Below are positions 27,387 to 38,081 of a stretch of DNA of 64,000 nt, in pieces (within the stretch, counting starts at the first letter, position 1; each line of letters begins with the position of its first letter). Below the pieces are notes generated by a model. It was not told where the DNA came from. It saw nothing but the letters and a program-made list of their open reading frames with translations, and did no database searches. Origin of the DNA: Symbiodinium natans (Eukaryota; Sar; Dinophyceae; Suessiales; Symbiodiniaceae); contig CAJNDS010000114.1 in the NCBI GenBank assembly GCA_905221605.1, positions 363,355-427,354 on the forward strand, read 5' to 3'. Position numbers and translations under genes: made by a program.

Positions 27387-27409
27387 CAAAAACGAGATGC
27401 AAAAACTGC

Positions 27410-28340
27410 TTGCGGAAGGGTTTAGGATGATCATTGAGCCTGAACTGCTTGAAGAAGGAAGGGTTTAGGGGTTTAGGATGATTGTTAACGCCTAAATTGT
27501 TTGAGGAAGGTTTCGGGCGCTTATTGAGCCTAAACAGCTAGAGGAAGGGTTTAGGATGCTTACTGACCCTAAACATGTTGAGGGAAAGAAGGCAAGGAGG
27601 AGTTTAAAATGATTTTTGAGCCTAAACTGCTTGAATAAGGGGTTAAGATGCTTAGCGACCCTTAACTGCTTGAGGAAAAGAGGAAGGGTTGAGGATTATG
27701 GTGCTTAAACTGCTTGAGGAAGGGTTTAGGATGCTTAGTGACCTTAAACCTGTTGAGGACACAAGGGAAGGAAGGGTTTAGGATGAGTATGGAGCCTAAA
27801 CTGCTGGTTTCAGGTGCGTAGTGACCCCAAACTGCTTGAGGACACGAAGGGTTTGGGGTGGTTATTGAGCTTAACTTCTCGAGGAAGCGTTCAGCATGTT
27901 AGCGACACCAAACTGCTGGAAGAAGGAATGGGGGGAATGGTTTGGGATGCTTAGTGAGCCTGCTTGAGGACAGGTTGTTTAGGATGCTTAGTGACCCTAA
28001 ACTGCTTGAGGAACAAACGGGGGAAGGGTGATTATTGAGCCTGAACTGCTTGATGTTGAGAATGCTGCTTAGCGACCCTAAACTGCCTGAGGAAGGCGCA
28101 GGCGCAGGAGGAAGGGTTTAGGATGCTTATGAGCCTGTTTGAGGAAGGGTTTCGGATGCTTAGTGACCTTAAACTGCTCGAAGAAGGAACGGGAGGAAGG
28201 GTTTAGGGTGATTATTGAGCTTAACCTGCTGGAGGAGGGCTTTAGGATGCTTAGTGACCCGAAACTGCTCGTGAAGGAACGGGAGGAAGGGTTTAGGATG
28301 ATTATTGAGCCTAAATTGGTTGAGGAACTCCTTGTTAAAT
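27410..28340 (+). repeat. Minisatellite of alternating half-units (GGGTTTAGGATG...AAACTGCTTGAGGAA)
   Basis: About 20 degenerate half-units of 35-50 bp. Each has GGGTTTAGGATG, then either ATTATTGAGCCT or CTTAGTGACCCT, then AAACTGCTTGAGGAA. Two half-unit types tend to alternate. The last part stays open in one frame (28139-28513) and reads EEGFRM, IIEPKL and LSDPKLL peptides, but earlier units carry frame-breaking indels. It could be a decayed repeat-protein exon or a non-coding minisatellite. The GGGTTTAGG word resembles the telomere heptamer but the unit is unrelated otherwise. Confidence 0.75.
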
Positions 28341-28344
28341 TGTT

Positions 28345-29660
28345 GGTGGAGGCTGGACCCATACTGCATCTTAGGTTCTCTTCTTTCTCACTAGGGGACT
28401 GTTCCATTCTTGGGCCTTTTCCAGCCCTGGGCTTTTTCCAGCCCCAGGTTGCTGTTGGACATGGGGGTCTTTTCCGGCGCCAGGCCGTTTCCCCTGTAAA
28501 GACGTTTCCCTGACAAGGGCTTTTCCTGTCAAAGGCTGTTTCCCGCCCTGGGCCTTCCACCCGGTCTGGCCCGGCCGAAGCTTATCGGCGTCGGTGGCCG
28601 CGTGACCAAAGGCATCTACGTGCGTGTGGCAGAAGTGGCTGCAGGTCCGTCACTTCCATCGAAGCCCGCACTGGCCCGACATGAGCCACACCTGGCGCAA
28701 ATCTGCGCGCACCTTGCCCGACCGGCCAGGTCACCAGGATCCTCCAGCGGCTGCTGGTCAGCGTCCCAGAAGTGGACTCGGGACAAATCGACCGGTGTTC
28801 TTGTGAGTTGAAAGCAGTGGGAGTGCGATGGCCCACATGTGACCTACGTATGGCTCGACTTTGTGGAATCGGCGCGCGTCGAAGGACACCGGATTGTCGT
28901 GCATGTCCAGCCAGGATCCGCAAAGCTGATGAATTTTGTTTTTCATCACAACTTTGTTCATCTTCAATCCAGACTTTGCCTCCAGCCCAGTGCAATCGCA
29001 TAGTTTCGCATGCCAATCATATTCCCCATGTCACGGTGGAGTCCTATGTGAGGGTTCAATCACCGCGAGGGAAGTCCATTTTCCATTTGGAAAGCGATCT
29101 CGCAAGAAATGATTGACTGCGACACATGAAAGAGATGCTTTCGACATGGCGTTGCCTCCAAAAGCATACAGTCCCAGGGTGCAGTAAATGTCCCGAGCCA
29201 ATGTTTCGTTGGCGTCCGCGATGCTTCAATTGTGGTGACCAACAATCCAGCAGGCTCACTAGATTTTGCTCAGAAGGATTTTGCATGACAGCTTCACAGG
29301 CAGCTGACAGCCGAGATTTGGGAATATTGTTGATGCGCGTGCGTGAACTTGTCGCAGTAATACTATTATATTGGTTCTTGGTGGCTTTGCTTCGGCCCTG
29401 AGGTTGGTCTTCTTGAGGCACGCGCTCGATGCCTGGTCAGCTTCTTGGTGGAAATCGAGGTTGGATCTTGTGGCATGTCAAGGATGAGTTTTTGAGGCAC
29501 TTGGAATTGTTCGGTGCCATTGGACGTGTAGGATGGAAGTAGGAGTGCAAAGTGAACTCTGAAGCTTCGCTGTTTTGATGTTTGGAAGTGACCTGAAGTC
29601 TCCGAGGTGTAGACCAAAGCAGTTGTATTGTTCTTTTTGAAAAAGGGACAGCTGCGAGCT
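28345..29660. other. No gene recognised
   Basis: Short overlapping frames only. One + frame (29126-29401) has two CxxC pairs (CSKC and CFNC) separated by 11 residues, too little for a domain call. Nothing else of note. Confidence 0.4.
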
Positions 29661-29663
29661 CTC

Positions 29664-30578
29664 CAATGGGCTTCAAAAGAGCTTTCAACGGCACTGAAAG
29701 GCCCTCTGTTACATTGCGAGCTGATGTTGGTTTCCAGCGGGCAAGCAAACTGTGCCCTGAAGTTCAACTGGGGAAGGCCTCGGACCGGCCGCGAAACCTT
29801 CAGCAAATTTTTTGGCCCAAAGACAATCTTGAAATGAACTCTCCCAACCATAAATCATTTAAACTTCAACATGCCTTCAATGGCTTTCCATTAGGCGCGT
29901 AGCAACCTGGGTTCCAGGCATGCAACATGCTTTAATATCTTCGCTGTTTGAAGTCCAAGCCTGCCAGTCGGGTCGCCGACTCCGTAACTTGGGCTTCGTC
30001 CTGGCAATGCTGCTGGCGCGCCAGTTGAGCTACAGATCTTTGTTGGTGTTTTATGTGGATAGGAGTCACGCTTCAAGCTCTGGGAAGTTGATCAACGTGG
30101 CTTCAACGTTTTCTGCGGTTGTGCAGAGTCGTCTACTAGACATTGCAGAATGAAAGCTTTTGGCGGGCTTGGGCTTGAAACAGCGAAGATATTTAAGCGT
30201 GTTGCAGGCCCGGAACCTAAGTTGCCACGCGCCCAATGAAGAAGAAGATTTTGGGAAGGCCGACACTCCCAGCGAAAGCGTGTGCACGTCAGTTTGTCTT
30301 CTCCCTTGATGGGCATGTTGAGGTTTAAATGCTTGAAATGGTTGGGAGAGTTCATTTCAAGATCATCTTTGGGCTTCAGACTTTGCTGAAGGGGCTTCTC
30401 GAGGCCGGTCCGAGGCCTTCCCCAGTTGAACTTCAGGGCGTGATATAGTTTGCTTGCCCACTGGAGACCAACATCAGCTTGCAATGTCATATAGAGGGCC
30501 TTTCAGTACCTTCTCATGCCCGTCGGAAATCGTTGAAAGCTCAGGATCATCGAGGCATCTTTTGAGGCCCATTGAGTC
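29664..30578. repeat. Long degenerate inverted repeat (arms ~300-420 bp, loop ~170 bp)
   Basis: The left arm (29664-29985) and the reverse complement of the right arm (30155-30578) align over most of their length at roughly 80%. Shared blocks are GATGTTGGT with CAGCGGGCAAGC / CAGTGGGCAAGC, AGTTCAACTGGGGAAGGCCTCGGACCGGCC, ATGAACTCTCCCAACCAT / ...ATTTC and TATCTTCGCTGTTT. The right arm has an extra ~75 bp (30240-30315) and small insertions near its outer end. No transposase is encoded. It fits a foldback transposon or an inverted tandem duplication, now diverged. Confidence 0.75.
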
Positions 30579-31860
30579 TGCAATTAGAACTTGCTTGCAG
30601 GATCATCTTAAGCGGTCGAGGCCCCTTCGAGGTCCGTCGTGACGTTTTGAAGAGAGAATGAAGAGGACTTGAAGGTTCGGGAAGCAGAGGAAAACTCCCA
30701 AGCCCACAACCCTCACACTAAACAGGCGGCTACCACACTTCTTTTCACTCACAAGCGAAAGATGTGCTTTGGAAGCTCGTGGCCTTGAGCCTGCATCACA
30801 TGCTTAAAATGCATGCCTTTGACTTGTCTTGCATCTATTTCATTTTCAAGTCTGGATTGTGGTAAGATGGTCTTGGCAAGCTTTTCCGCCTTGAATGGAA
30901 AGCTCTCGGCTGCGGGCTCGTGCTTCTGCCGCCAGGTACAGGTGTTCCTCGCATTGCCTTCGTCCCGCGTGCTTGGGGTTTCTTCTTTTCCTTTTGGTAA
31001 AGCTTTGCTTTGCTTGCGGCCTGGTTGCCTTCTTCTTTCCTGTGCTAGCTGTGAAGGGGTCTTTGTTGGTCCCATCGGGCTGACCGGATGCCTGTTGCAA
31101 TTGCTCCTCTGCTCGATGCCCAACTTTCGTCCGATGGTCGCGTTCCTTAATGATGGGGGTTCGCTCTGAGCTTGCTGCCGACCCCGTCTTGTCTGCTTCC
31201 CGGTCATTCTGCTCCAACCTGCGGTGCACCGGTTCCGGGTGATGAGCTTGCTGATGCCACTCCTGTTCGCTTCTGACGATAGGGTTCTTGCGGCTTTCCA
31301 AGGGTCTCTAGTTTGGATTCTGTTTTTGCGCGACGTGACGACTCATCCGTTTTGCGGCCTAGTCCGCGCCTCCTGCTGCTTTTTCCGTTCTGGCATCTGC
31401 GTCTGGTCTCGGTTGCTTCAGAGCCTTCAGATCTTCAGACTGGCTTTACCGAGGCTCTTCCTGGTTCCATTGTTTTGGTGAGCCCTGCTACTTCGAGCGC
31501 TGAAGCTGTGTTTTTTGCCGTCAGGCCGCAGAGTTTGGGCCCCGTGCCCCGCTTCTGACCTCCGTGGCTGCAGCAAGAAAACTGAAGAGCACTTTTGCAA
31601 ATGGAGACGCGCAGCAAAGCGTCTTCCCTGGCTTTGCATGCAACCTTGCTTTGGAGGCTCCCCAACAAAATGATTCAGGTGCTGGTTTGTGGCTTCTAGA
31701 CCTGGGTTTCTAAATGCAGCCACAGCTTCTTCTGAGCAGCCCTCGTGCCTCTGGCTTTGGAAGTTCTAGAACAACCCTTGACGCTTCCCCCAGGTCGATG
31801 TCTTTCTCCTGTACCTCCGGTGGCCGGTGGCTAGGCGTGATGGAACTGAATCTGTACAGC
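30579..31860. other. No gene recognised
   Basis: Open frames of up to 150 codons occur on both strands at 30749-31301 in overlapping frames. None shows a family signature and the overlap argues that at most one could be real. Confidence 0.35.
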
Positions 31861-31915
31861 TTTGCTTGTTGAGAAGCCGCCAGCTCCAGATGCTTCTGTG
31901 CAAAAGGTAATCCTT

Positions 31916-32030
31916 TTACAAGGTTTGCTGTGTGCCGGTTGGTGGTGCAGTACGTGTGAACGCACCTTTGCACGAAACGTTTGGAGTTGCCGCACTTGCG
32001 ACTTTGACATGTGTGGCAATGGTGTATCCT
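31916..32030 (+). pseudogene. ZZ-like zinc-finger remnant
   Basis: In one frame the sequence reads WWCSTCERTF ... WSCRTCDFDMC: C-x2-C-x10-C-x2-C-x4-C. This is the same spacing as the C-terminal finger of the transposase at 26486-26563. The second half of the finger (final CxxC) is broken: the last C is followed by GNG rather than xxC. Short length and isolation suggest a fragment of a ZZ-containing gene, perhaps of a related transposase. Could also be an exon of an unrecognised gene. Confidence 0.4.
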
Positions 32031-32352
32031 CCGCTTCTGCCTCCTATGAACAGGCCAATGCTGAGGAAGTTGGTGCGGGTTTGATTTCTGCTCGCTTCGA
32101 AGCTTTGATTCACCTGAAAGGAAGCCTTAAAGGTATCTGGTCTGTATCGGCCCAAGTGAAGTTTTCCGGTTTGTGTCAGGCCTACAGAAGCATTGTCCTA
32201 CCATGTCGGGGCCTCCAGACTCTCCAGGCGGCCTTCCTGGGTCTTTAGGGCTTCCCAGACTCTCCAGGCTTCGTGTCTGCGGCGTGCGCTGCCTGGGACG
32301 CTGGCTCCATGTGGATTGGCTTGTTTGGTTTTTCATTGCCAAAATAAGAGTG

Positions 32353-32590
32353 CGAACATCATAACCTTGGAATTGGCTGTTCAATGATGACGACTGTGCC
32401 GTTGTGGCTTGTCAGAGCAGTCCGGGGAACAGCCAGGGTCGTGCGTCATCATCGTCATCATTGAACAGCCGGGTTCGACGTTATGATGTCCGGCCCGCTG
32501 TTACTGGCGATTGTGGTTTCGGGAGGGTTGTGCTGAAACAGCCGCCCTCGACATTATTATGTGGGGCCCGCTGGTGCTAGCGCCAGTGTT
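32353..32590. repeat. Inverted repeat plus overlapping direct repeat
   Basis: A 42-bp inverted repeat (32353-32394 against 32451-32492) has a perfect 19-bp core, GGCTGTTCAATGATGACGA. Its right arm starts a direct repeat of ~43 bp (CAGCCG...TCGAC[GA]TTAT..ATGT, 32466-32508 and 32543-32587). No frame. Confidence 0.65.
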
Positions 32591-33023
32591 TTTTCGAGAG
32601 GCTTGTGCTACACACATGCCGTTGACCAACCGAATGTCAACCTTTACGACTGACAGCTTAGACAATGTCAAGGAAGTGGCAGGCCTCTAAATGATGTTCT
32701 GTCTGCTTTCTCTGGCGTCATTTTCCAGCTAGGAAGCCTGGGACATGTGACTTTTCGGAACCTGCTGTAGTTTCGGAACCTGCTGCATCCGAGAATTCCA
32801 GGGTGGGAAAGCCACGATGGATCCAACAGTAACATCGTCTGCCTGCCTGCATGCCTCAAAAGGGGAAATCTTTCCACGAATCGCTGCCGTGTCACCTTCC
32901 AGACCCAAACAGAATCACCAACGAACATCCTGGAAAAAACAATAAAAAAAGATCAAAAAAGACTTTCCAAGATATAAAACCATGTATCAACACATCAAAT
33001 CATGTAGGACATGTAAAAGTATA

Positions 33024-33038
33024 CATATATATATATAT
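33024..33038. repeat. Short (TA)n microsatellite
   Basis: Seven TA units within an A/T-rich patch. Confidence 0.7.
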
Positions 33039-33194
33039 AAGTACCAGACTTATGGAATGCTTGCATAACTTAGTTTTGTGTTTTTATGGTCTATTTGGCT
33101 TAGATAAGTTATCTACGGCTATCTGTCTTGTAAGTTTGTTACAACAGCCCTCAGAAGTTGTAAACTAGTCACAAGTAGGGGGGTCCACCCTGCA

Positions 33195-33760
33195 GGTCAC
33201 GACGCGCGATTGTGAACACATCCCATGCGCCAGCATGCAGTGTTCCGCCGCCGCACTGAGAGGGTTGTCGATCGTGGACAAGACTATGAACACCTCCCAC
33301 GCGACAGAGCACGGCGCCACGGGAACACCGAGAAGGGTTGTCGATCGCGGAGATTGTGAACGCCTCCCGCGTTCCAGCCCCGGGAGCGTTGTTCGCGGAC
33401 AGACTTGCGAACGCTCCATTTTGAGGAGGTGCGGCGGCGGAGCACCGAGAGGGCCGAGAGGGTTGTCGTTTGTAGGAAAGAATACAGTATTCGTGAACCC
33501 CTCCCATGCGTTAGCGTTCCGGCGCCCCAGGAACACCAAGAAGGTTGTCGTTCGCGGACAAAATTGTGAACGCCTCCCAAATGCCAGCGTCGTGGCACCG
33601 GTCATTCGCGCCCAACGTCAAACCCTAAACCCTAAACCCGAAACCCAAAACCCACGTGCCAGCATCGCGGGCATTCCGCGAACACCGATAAGGTTGTCGT
33701 TCGCGCCCAACATTGTGAACACTTCCCAAGTGCCAGCGTTATTTTTTGAGCAGGTGTGGC
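33195..33760 (+). repeat. Degenerate tandem repeat (~70-95-bp unit) with embedded telomere-like tract
   Basis: Six to seven units share AACACCGAGAAGG, TTGTCGTTCGCGGACAA, TTGTGAACGCCTCCCA and CCAGCGT. Units differ in length and by about 20%. A CCCTAAA tract (33620-33652) interrupts the sixth unit. An open frame across part of it (33235-33801) is probably a by-product of the repeat. Confidence 0.7.
33620..33652 (-). repeat. CCCTAAA tract inside the 33.2-kb tandem repeat
   Basis: Two CCCTAAA units, then CCCGAAA and CCCAAAA. The only telomere-like tract seen outside the first 11 kb. Confidence 0.75.
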
Positions 33761-34028
33761 GGGTCCCGCCAACCCTACCCCGTGCTTTAATTAAAACATA
33801 AGAAAACTTTTTCGAAATCCATCATGCCATCCATCGCGATATCCATTCATGCACCAACGATAACGAAGAACCCTCCCGAAGACCGCTTCCGCTTAAAAAC
33901 CCTCGCCACGCTTTCGGGAAAGAACCCAATAATTCAGACATATGAAAAAATTGTTTGAACCATGATGTTTTAGCCATGTTTTTGCCATGTTTGAACCAGG
34001 TTTGAACAATAGTAAATCCATGTTTTAG

Positions 34029-34856
34029 GAGACGGCGCCTCTAAGAGGCCGTGCGAGTAACCACAATTTCTGGGGCTCGGGGTGGGGTGGGGTGGGGTGG
34101 GGGGGGGGTAATCACGTGACTTGGGACTTCACACCTGCAACTCCAAAGCCTGAACCCCTAATCCCCAAAGGCCTAAACCCTTGCTGTTTAATTCGGGAAA
34201 ACGCGCCCGCGCCGAGGCGAGAGCGCAATTTCGAGCAAAAAATGTGTCCGAAACTTCAAAATGACACCCCCTAGAAAAAAAAACACAACAAACAAACTAT
34301 CCTTAAACCCAAAAGAATAGTCCAAGCAGTGCAAGCCCAAATCTTGAAACCTGAACCCTAAACTTTGAACCTTGAACCCTGAAGAAGAATCAACTTGAGG
34401 CCACTTTCAGGATCCAGTGCACAATTCTGTTGGGTTACAACCAAAGCACAATTCCAGAAAATCATGCCTGCGCTGTGGCGAGAGCACTATTTCGAACCTG
34501 AACTGCCGGAGCCATAACGCAGATAAAACTTCCCGAACCGAAAATCGCCATTTGAAAGCTCAACATGGGGAATGAGCAAAACGTGCTCGCGCCTAGGCGA
34601 GAGCGCAAATTCGAGCAAAAAACGCGTCCAAAACTTCAAAAAAAAAGGACCCCCTGGAAAAAAAACAACAAAAAGATCAGGCTTCGAGCGAAAATGCATT
34701 TTTCCGAAAAAATGTCCTAACCCTTCAGTGTTTTCGAGCCCTGCAAATGCTGCGGTGATCGCGAAAATGTGTGTTTTTCTTGGGTTTTCAGCCCTCGATG
34801 CGAAAAATGTAAACACAGAATGTGTTCAGTCACACGGCCTCTTACAGGCGCCGTCA
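34029..34856. mobile_element. Candidate non-autonomous DNA transposon with TIRs and 11-bp TSD
   Basis: GACGGCGCCTCTAAGAGG (34031) continues to GCCGTG and is repeated, inverted, at 34833-34855 with one mismatch in 23 bp; weaker similarity continues six more bases. CCATGTTTTAG lies just outside each end (34018-34028 and 34857-34867), as expected of a target-site duplication. The interior (825 bp) encodes no transposase. It includes two copies of a ~100-bp repeat (34196-34305 and 34577-34680, sharing GGCGAGAGCGCAA and TTCGAGCAAAAAA) and a third partial copy at 34460. Related words near 33970 (GATGTTTTAGCCATG) mean the direct repeat could partly be local repetition. Confidence 0.6.
34077..34110 (+). 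repeat. (GGGGT)n microsatellite
   Basis: Five GGGGT pentamers run into a G10 block. Lies inside the candidate transposon near its left end. G-quadruplex-prone. Confidence 0.8.
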
Positions 34857-37800
34857 CCATGTTTTAGCCATCTTTCCCTTAAACACTTCATGGCGCGAGT
34901 ACATGATGTGTTGTTTTGATCCGGAGGCGTTAGAAGTTATGGAAAGTTCCGCTTTCTAATCGCGAGTTGAACCCGTGTTTTGCACTTGAGCGTTGAGGTT
35001 TGCCGCTTTGTATGGAGCCTTTGAAACGACGAGGAATCTGCGAGCATCCTCTCCCGCAATTTTGTTTGCGATATTGATCAGAGTGAGTGCTCGAGCACAT
35101 GTTGCTCTTGTTCAGCATTTGTTCAAGGAAAGCCCTGACTCTTCAGCTGAAGCAAGGGTCTTGTGACAAGCAGGTTAGCAAGTTCGAATCGAGAAACCAG
35201 AGCATTCACCGCAACACGGATCCTGCGGCCCTAAGCGCGCGGCTAGTGCCGTTTGTCAGAATTTGTCAATGTTCCGATTGTGACTTGAAATGACTTTAGG
35301 GCGGAACATGTAACACGCGCAGTACTTTGCAGCACTGTTCCATGGTGTACGTGCGCGGCATGCATCCGCAACTAGCACCGATTTTGATCGGGACAGCAGT
35401 CAGGAACCCAGTCGAAATCAGCAAGAAAGGGTTGCTTGAATCGAGAAGCGTGCCCGCATCACTCGCAAGACTGAGGTAACCGACTTCTGCTTGGTACAGA
35501 GGACATTGGAGGCAATTATTTGGGGCCGGAATCCTCTGCCGACTCTGTGCCCTGCCTCGGATAGCTGGCAAAGCAGCTCTTGCAATCAGACAGGGTTGTG
35601 GACCATCTTGTTCGACACAACAGGTTCTGCCCTTCTTTGATTCGTGCAAATCAGGCGAACACACGCTGTGTGACGTAGGATTAAGTGCAAGGCTCCAAGC
35701 TGCCCAAACCAGCAGGCAGAGGTCCCGCAGTGCTCACGGGGCTCGATTTGGGCTTCCTGCCATATGGACCCAGGCGAATCGCCACCATAAAACCAGTCGC
35801 TCGTGTTGCCACCGCGTGAGCACACGCTATCGTCGCAATCGGCGCAAGGACAGATGTTCGTTGCAGAGCTAGGCCGTGGCGATGTTGTTCGACTCACAGC
35901 AGGCAGCCTTTTGACAGGTTTGTTTGGCCCCTGGAATCCAGGCGGTAACGCGCTGTGCAACCCAAGAGCAGGCGCAAGTCTGCAAACTTCAGCAATCATG
36001 CTGCTCGATTTGACGCGCTTGTTTCAGTACGGGACAAAATACGTGGCCATAAGGCCAGAGAAGGTTGTTTCAGCGGTCGCAGATATCGCCGATATCGCCG
36101 CTGCGTGAGCATACAGACGGTTCACGCCACTGAGCCGAGATGCTACGTTGCCTCAAATTGTTGCGACAGACACAGGTGTCTGGGCAGCAGATTCTGGCCC
36201 TGAACCCTCCAAAGTTCGACAGGAAGACTCAGCGCCGCCTGGCCTTCTGCCACACATGTCCCGTTGACCCTGAACTCATTGAACATGACTCACCTTTGGT
36301 TTGCGGTCCAGACGGTCCAATCCTGGGCTGCCACTCCCATATCCGTTGTATTCCAAGAACGAAACCACTGCTGTCCAGCCGGTCCTTGTGACGTTGCGAC
36401 TTTCTCGGCATGTCTAGCAAGGAAAGAGCCACAAAGTGTTCGAGCCGCAAAGTGTTCGTGGCACACCGGTTGAAGCGCAGGCAAGTGTTGGCAACCCTCC
36501 CCCAGCGAACTCTAGGCCTTGAGGCAAAAGAAGTTTTTATCTGAGGATGTTCGGGCCTGTTCCTGCCTTGAGGCTGACTGAGGTCATGAGGTCCTCGTGA
36601 CGTTTCATGTTCACTTCCAGGATGCACCATGAGCGAAGAATCAGCTGTGTGCAGGGCCCAGACGGTGGGGGCAGTTGGCAGTAAGACGAAGTTTGGTCCA
36701 GTATGACCTGGGCAAGCCCCCAGCAAAATGCTGCCGCAGCCCCTTGCCTGAGCTAGGCCGCTAGGCCTCTGGGTGCTCCGGAGATTGTTCGTTTCATCGG
36801 TTCCTGCCATGTTCCCCGTGTCTCTGCTCTGTTCAAATCGCGTTCACCCGTGCTCAGAGAAGGTACGGTAGGCTCATCTTCCAAAACCATCATCCTATGC
36901 CTTGGGCCCCCATTTGGTAGGGAAGAAGTTCCAGCTGGAAAGTCCATCGGATCGTGAAGAATGCGAGATGAACATGAATTTGCTAGGCACTTGAAAGCAG
37001 TTCCGACGGTTCGAAACAGTTCCCGACCGTTTGGGGCTGCTTCTAACAGGCAGATCTGACAGATCCTGAAAGTTGCTTGATGACCCCTCTTGGCGCTCAC
37101 ACACAAAGAAGCCACAAAAGGCTGCGGTGCGAATACTTTTTTCCGGGCAGCCGCAGTTCGACCTTAGACTAACGCCTGCAGTGCATTGAATCCAGGTCAA
37201 TAAGAGGGACCCTGCCCAAAGGCAGCGCAGCTTCGTTCCACGCTCGCAAGCTACTCTCACACAAGGGCCAAACCACTCCCAGCGGTGGAACCTGTTGCGT
37301 GCTGTGCCTGCAACGTTTCTTCCCTGACGCCTTCCCACATCATAGCTTATCATAGCTTCAGCGTCCATGTCTCTCAGCTCATGGATGTGCTTGTCCATGT
37401 GATGGTGGTGCTGGCCTGGGCATGTCGACGCTATGAGACGCCATGCGTTCATCACCGCCAATCACTGTCCATGAACAGCGATCCTTCACGTACCGTTGGT
37501 CGACTGGTGCCCAAGGCCAACAGCAAGAGACAACAGTGGGGCCTTGGGTACGGGGGTTTCACAAGCGCAGGCACGATCAGTCTTTGCAGTGCTGAACTTA
37601 TGTGTGATACAGCTGTGGTTGTAGTTGCAAGTAAGCATTCCTGACTTACCAGAATATGTTCATGAATTATTCTGCAAAGTTTGAAGAGCGAAGCTGGCAC
37701 ATGTTGAGAATGGGAAGTGGACGGGACGTCCCTGCGTGAACATACGGGTACAACGACGAACAACCAACATCGCCGTGGAGTTTGCAGTCCTGGACATAGT

Positions 37801-38081
37801 TATATTGACTCAGCATTCTGCACCTGGGTTCCCGAATGCTCCGGACAAAAATCAAGAGTTAAAAAACAACTGTTCCAAAGCTCAGGCAGCAGGATCGCAA
37901 CCAAGTTAAGCGCTTACATTGGTCGATATTGGTCGATGCAGCCAATGTGTAGATGGCCTTCATCTGGTGCCATGTTTGGCGCCTCCTTTACCCCATCTCT
38001 TTCGAACGACTTGAAACAGCTGTTGTACCGCGCTTGCTCCTTGGACCATGCTCGTTAAACCCGCCTGGAACGTAAAGAGCA

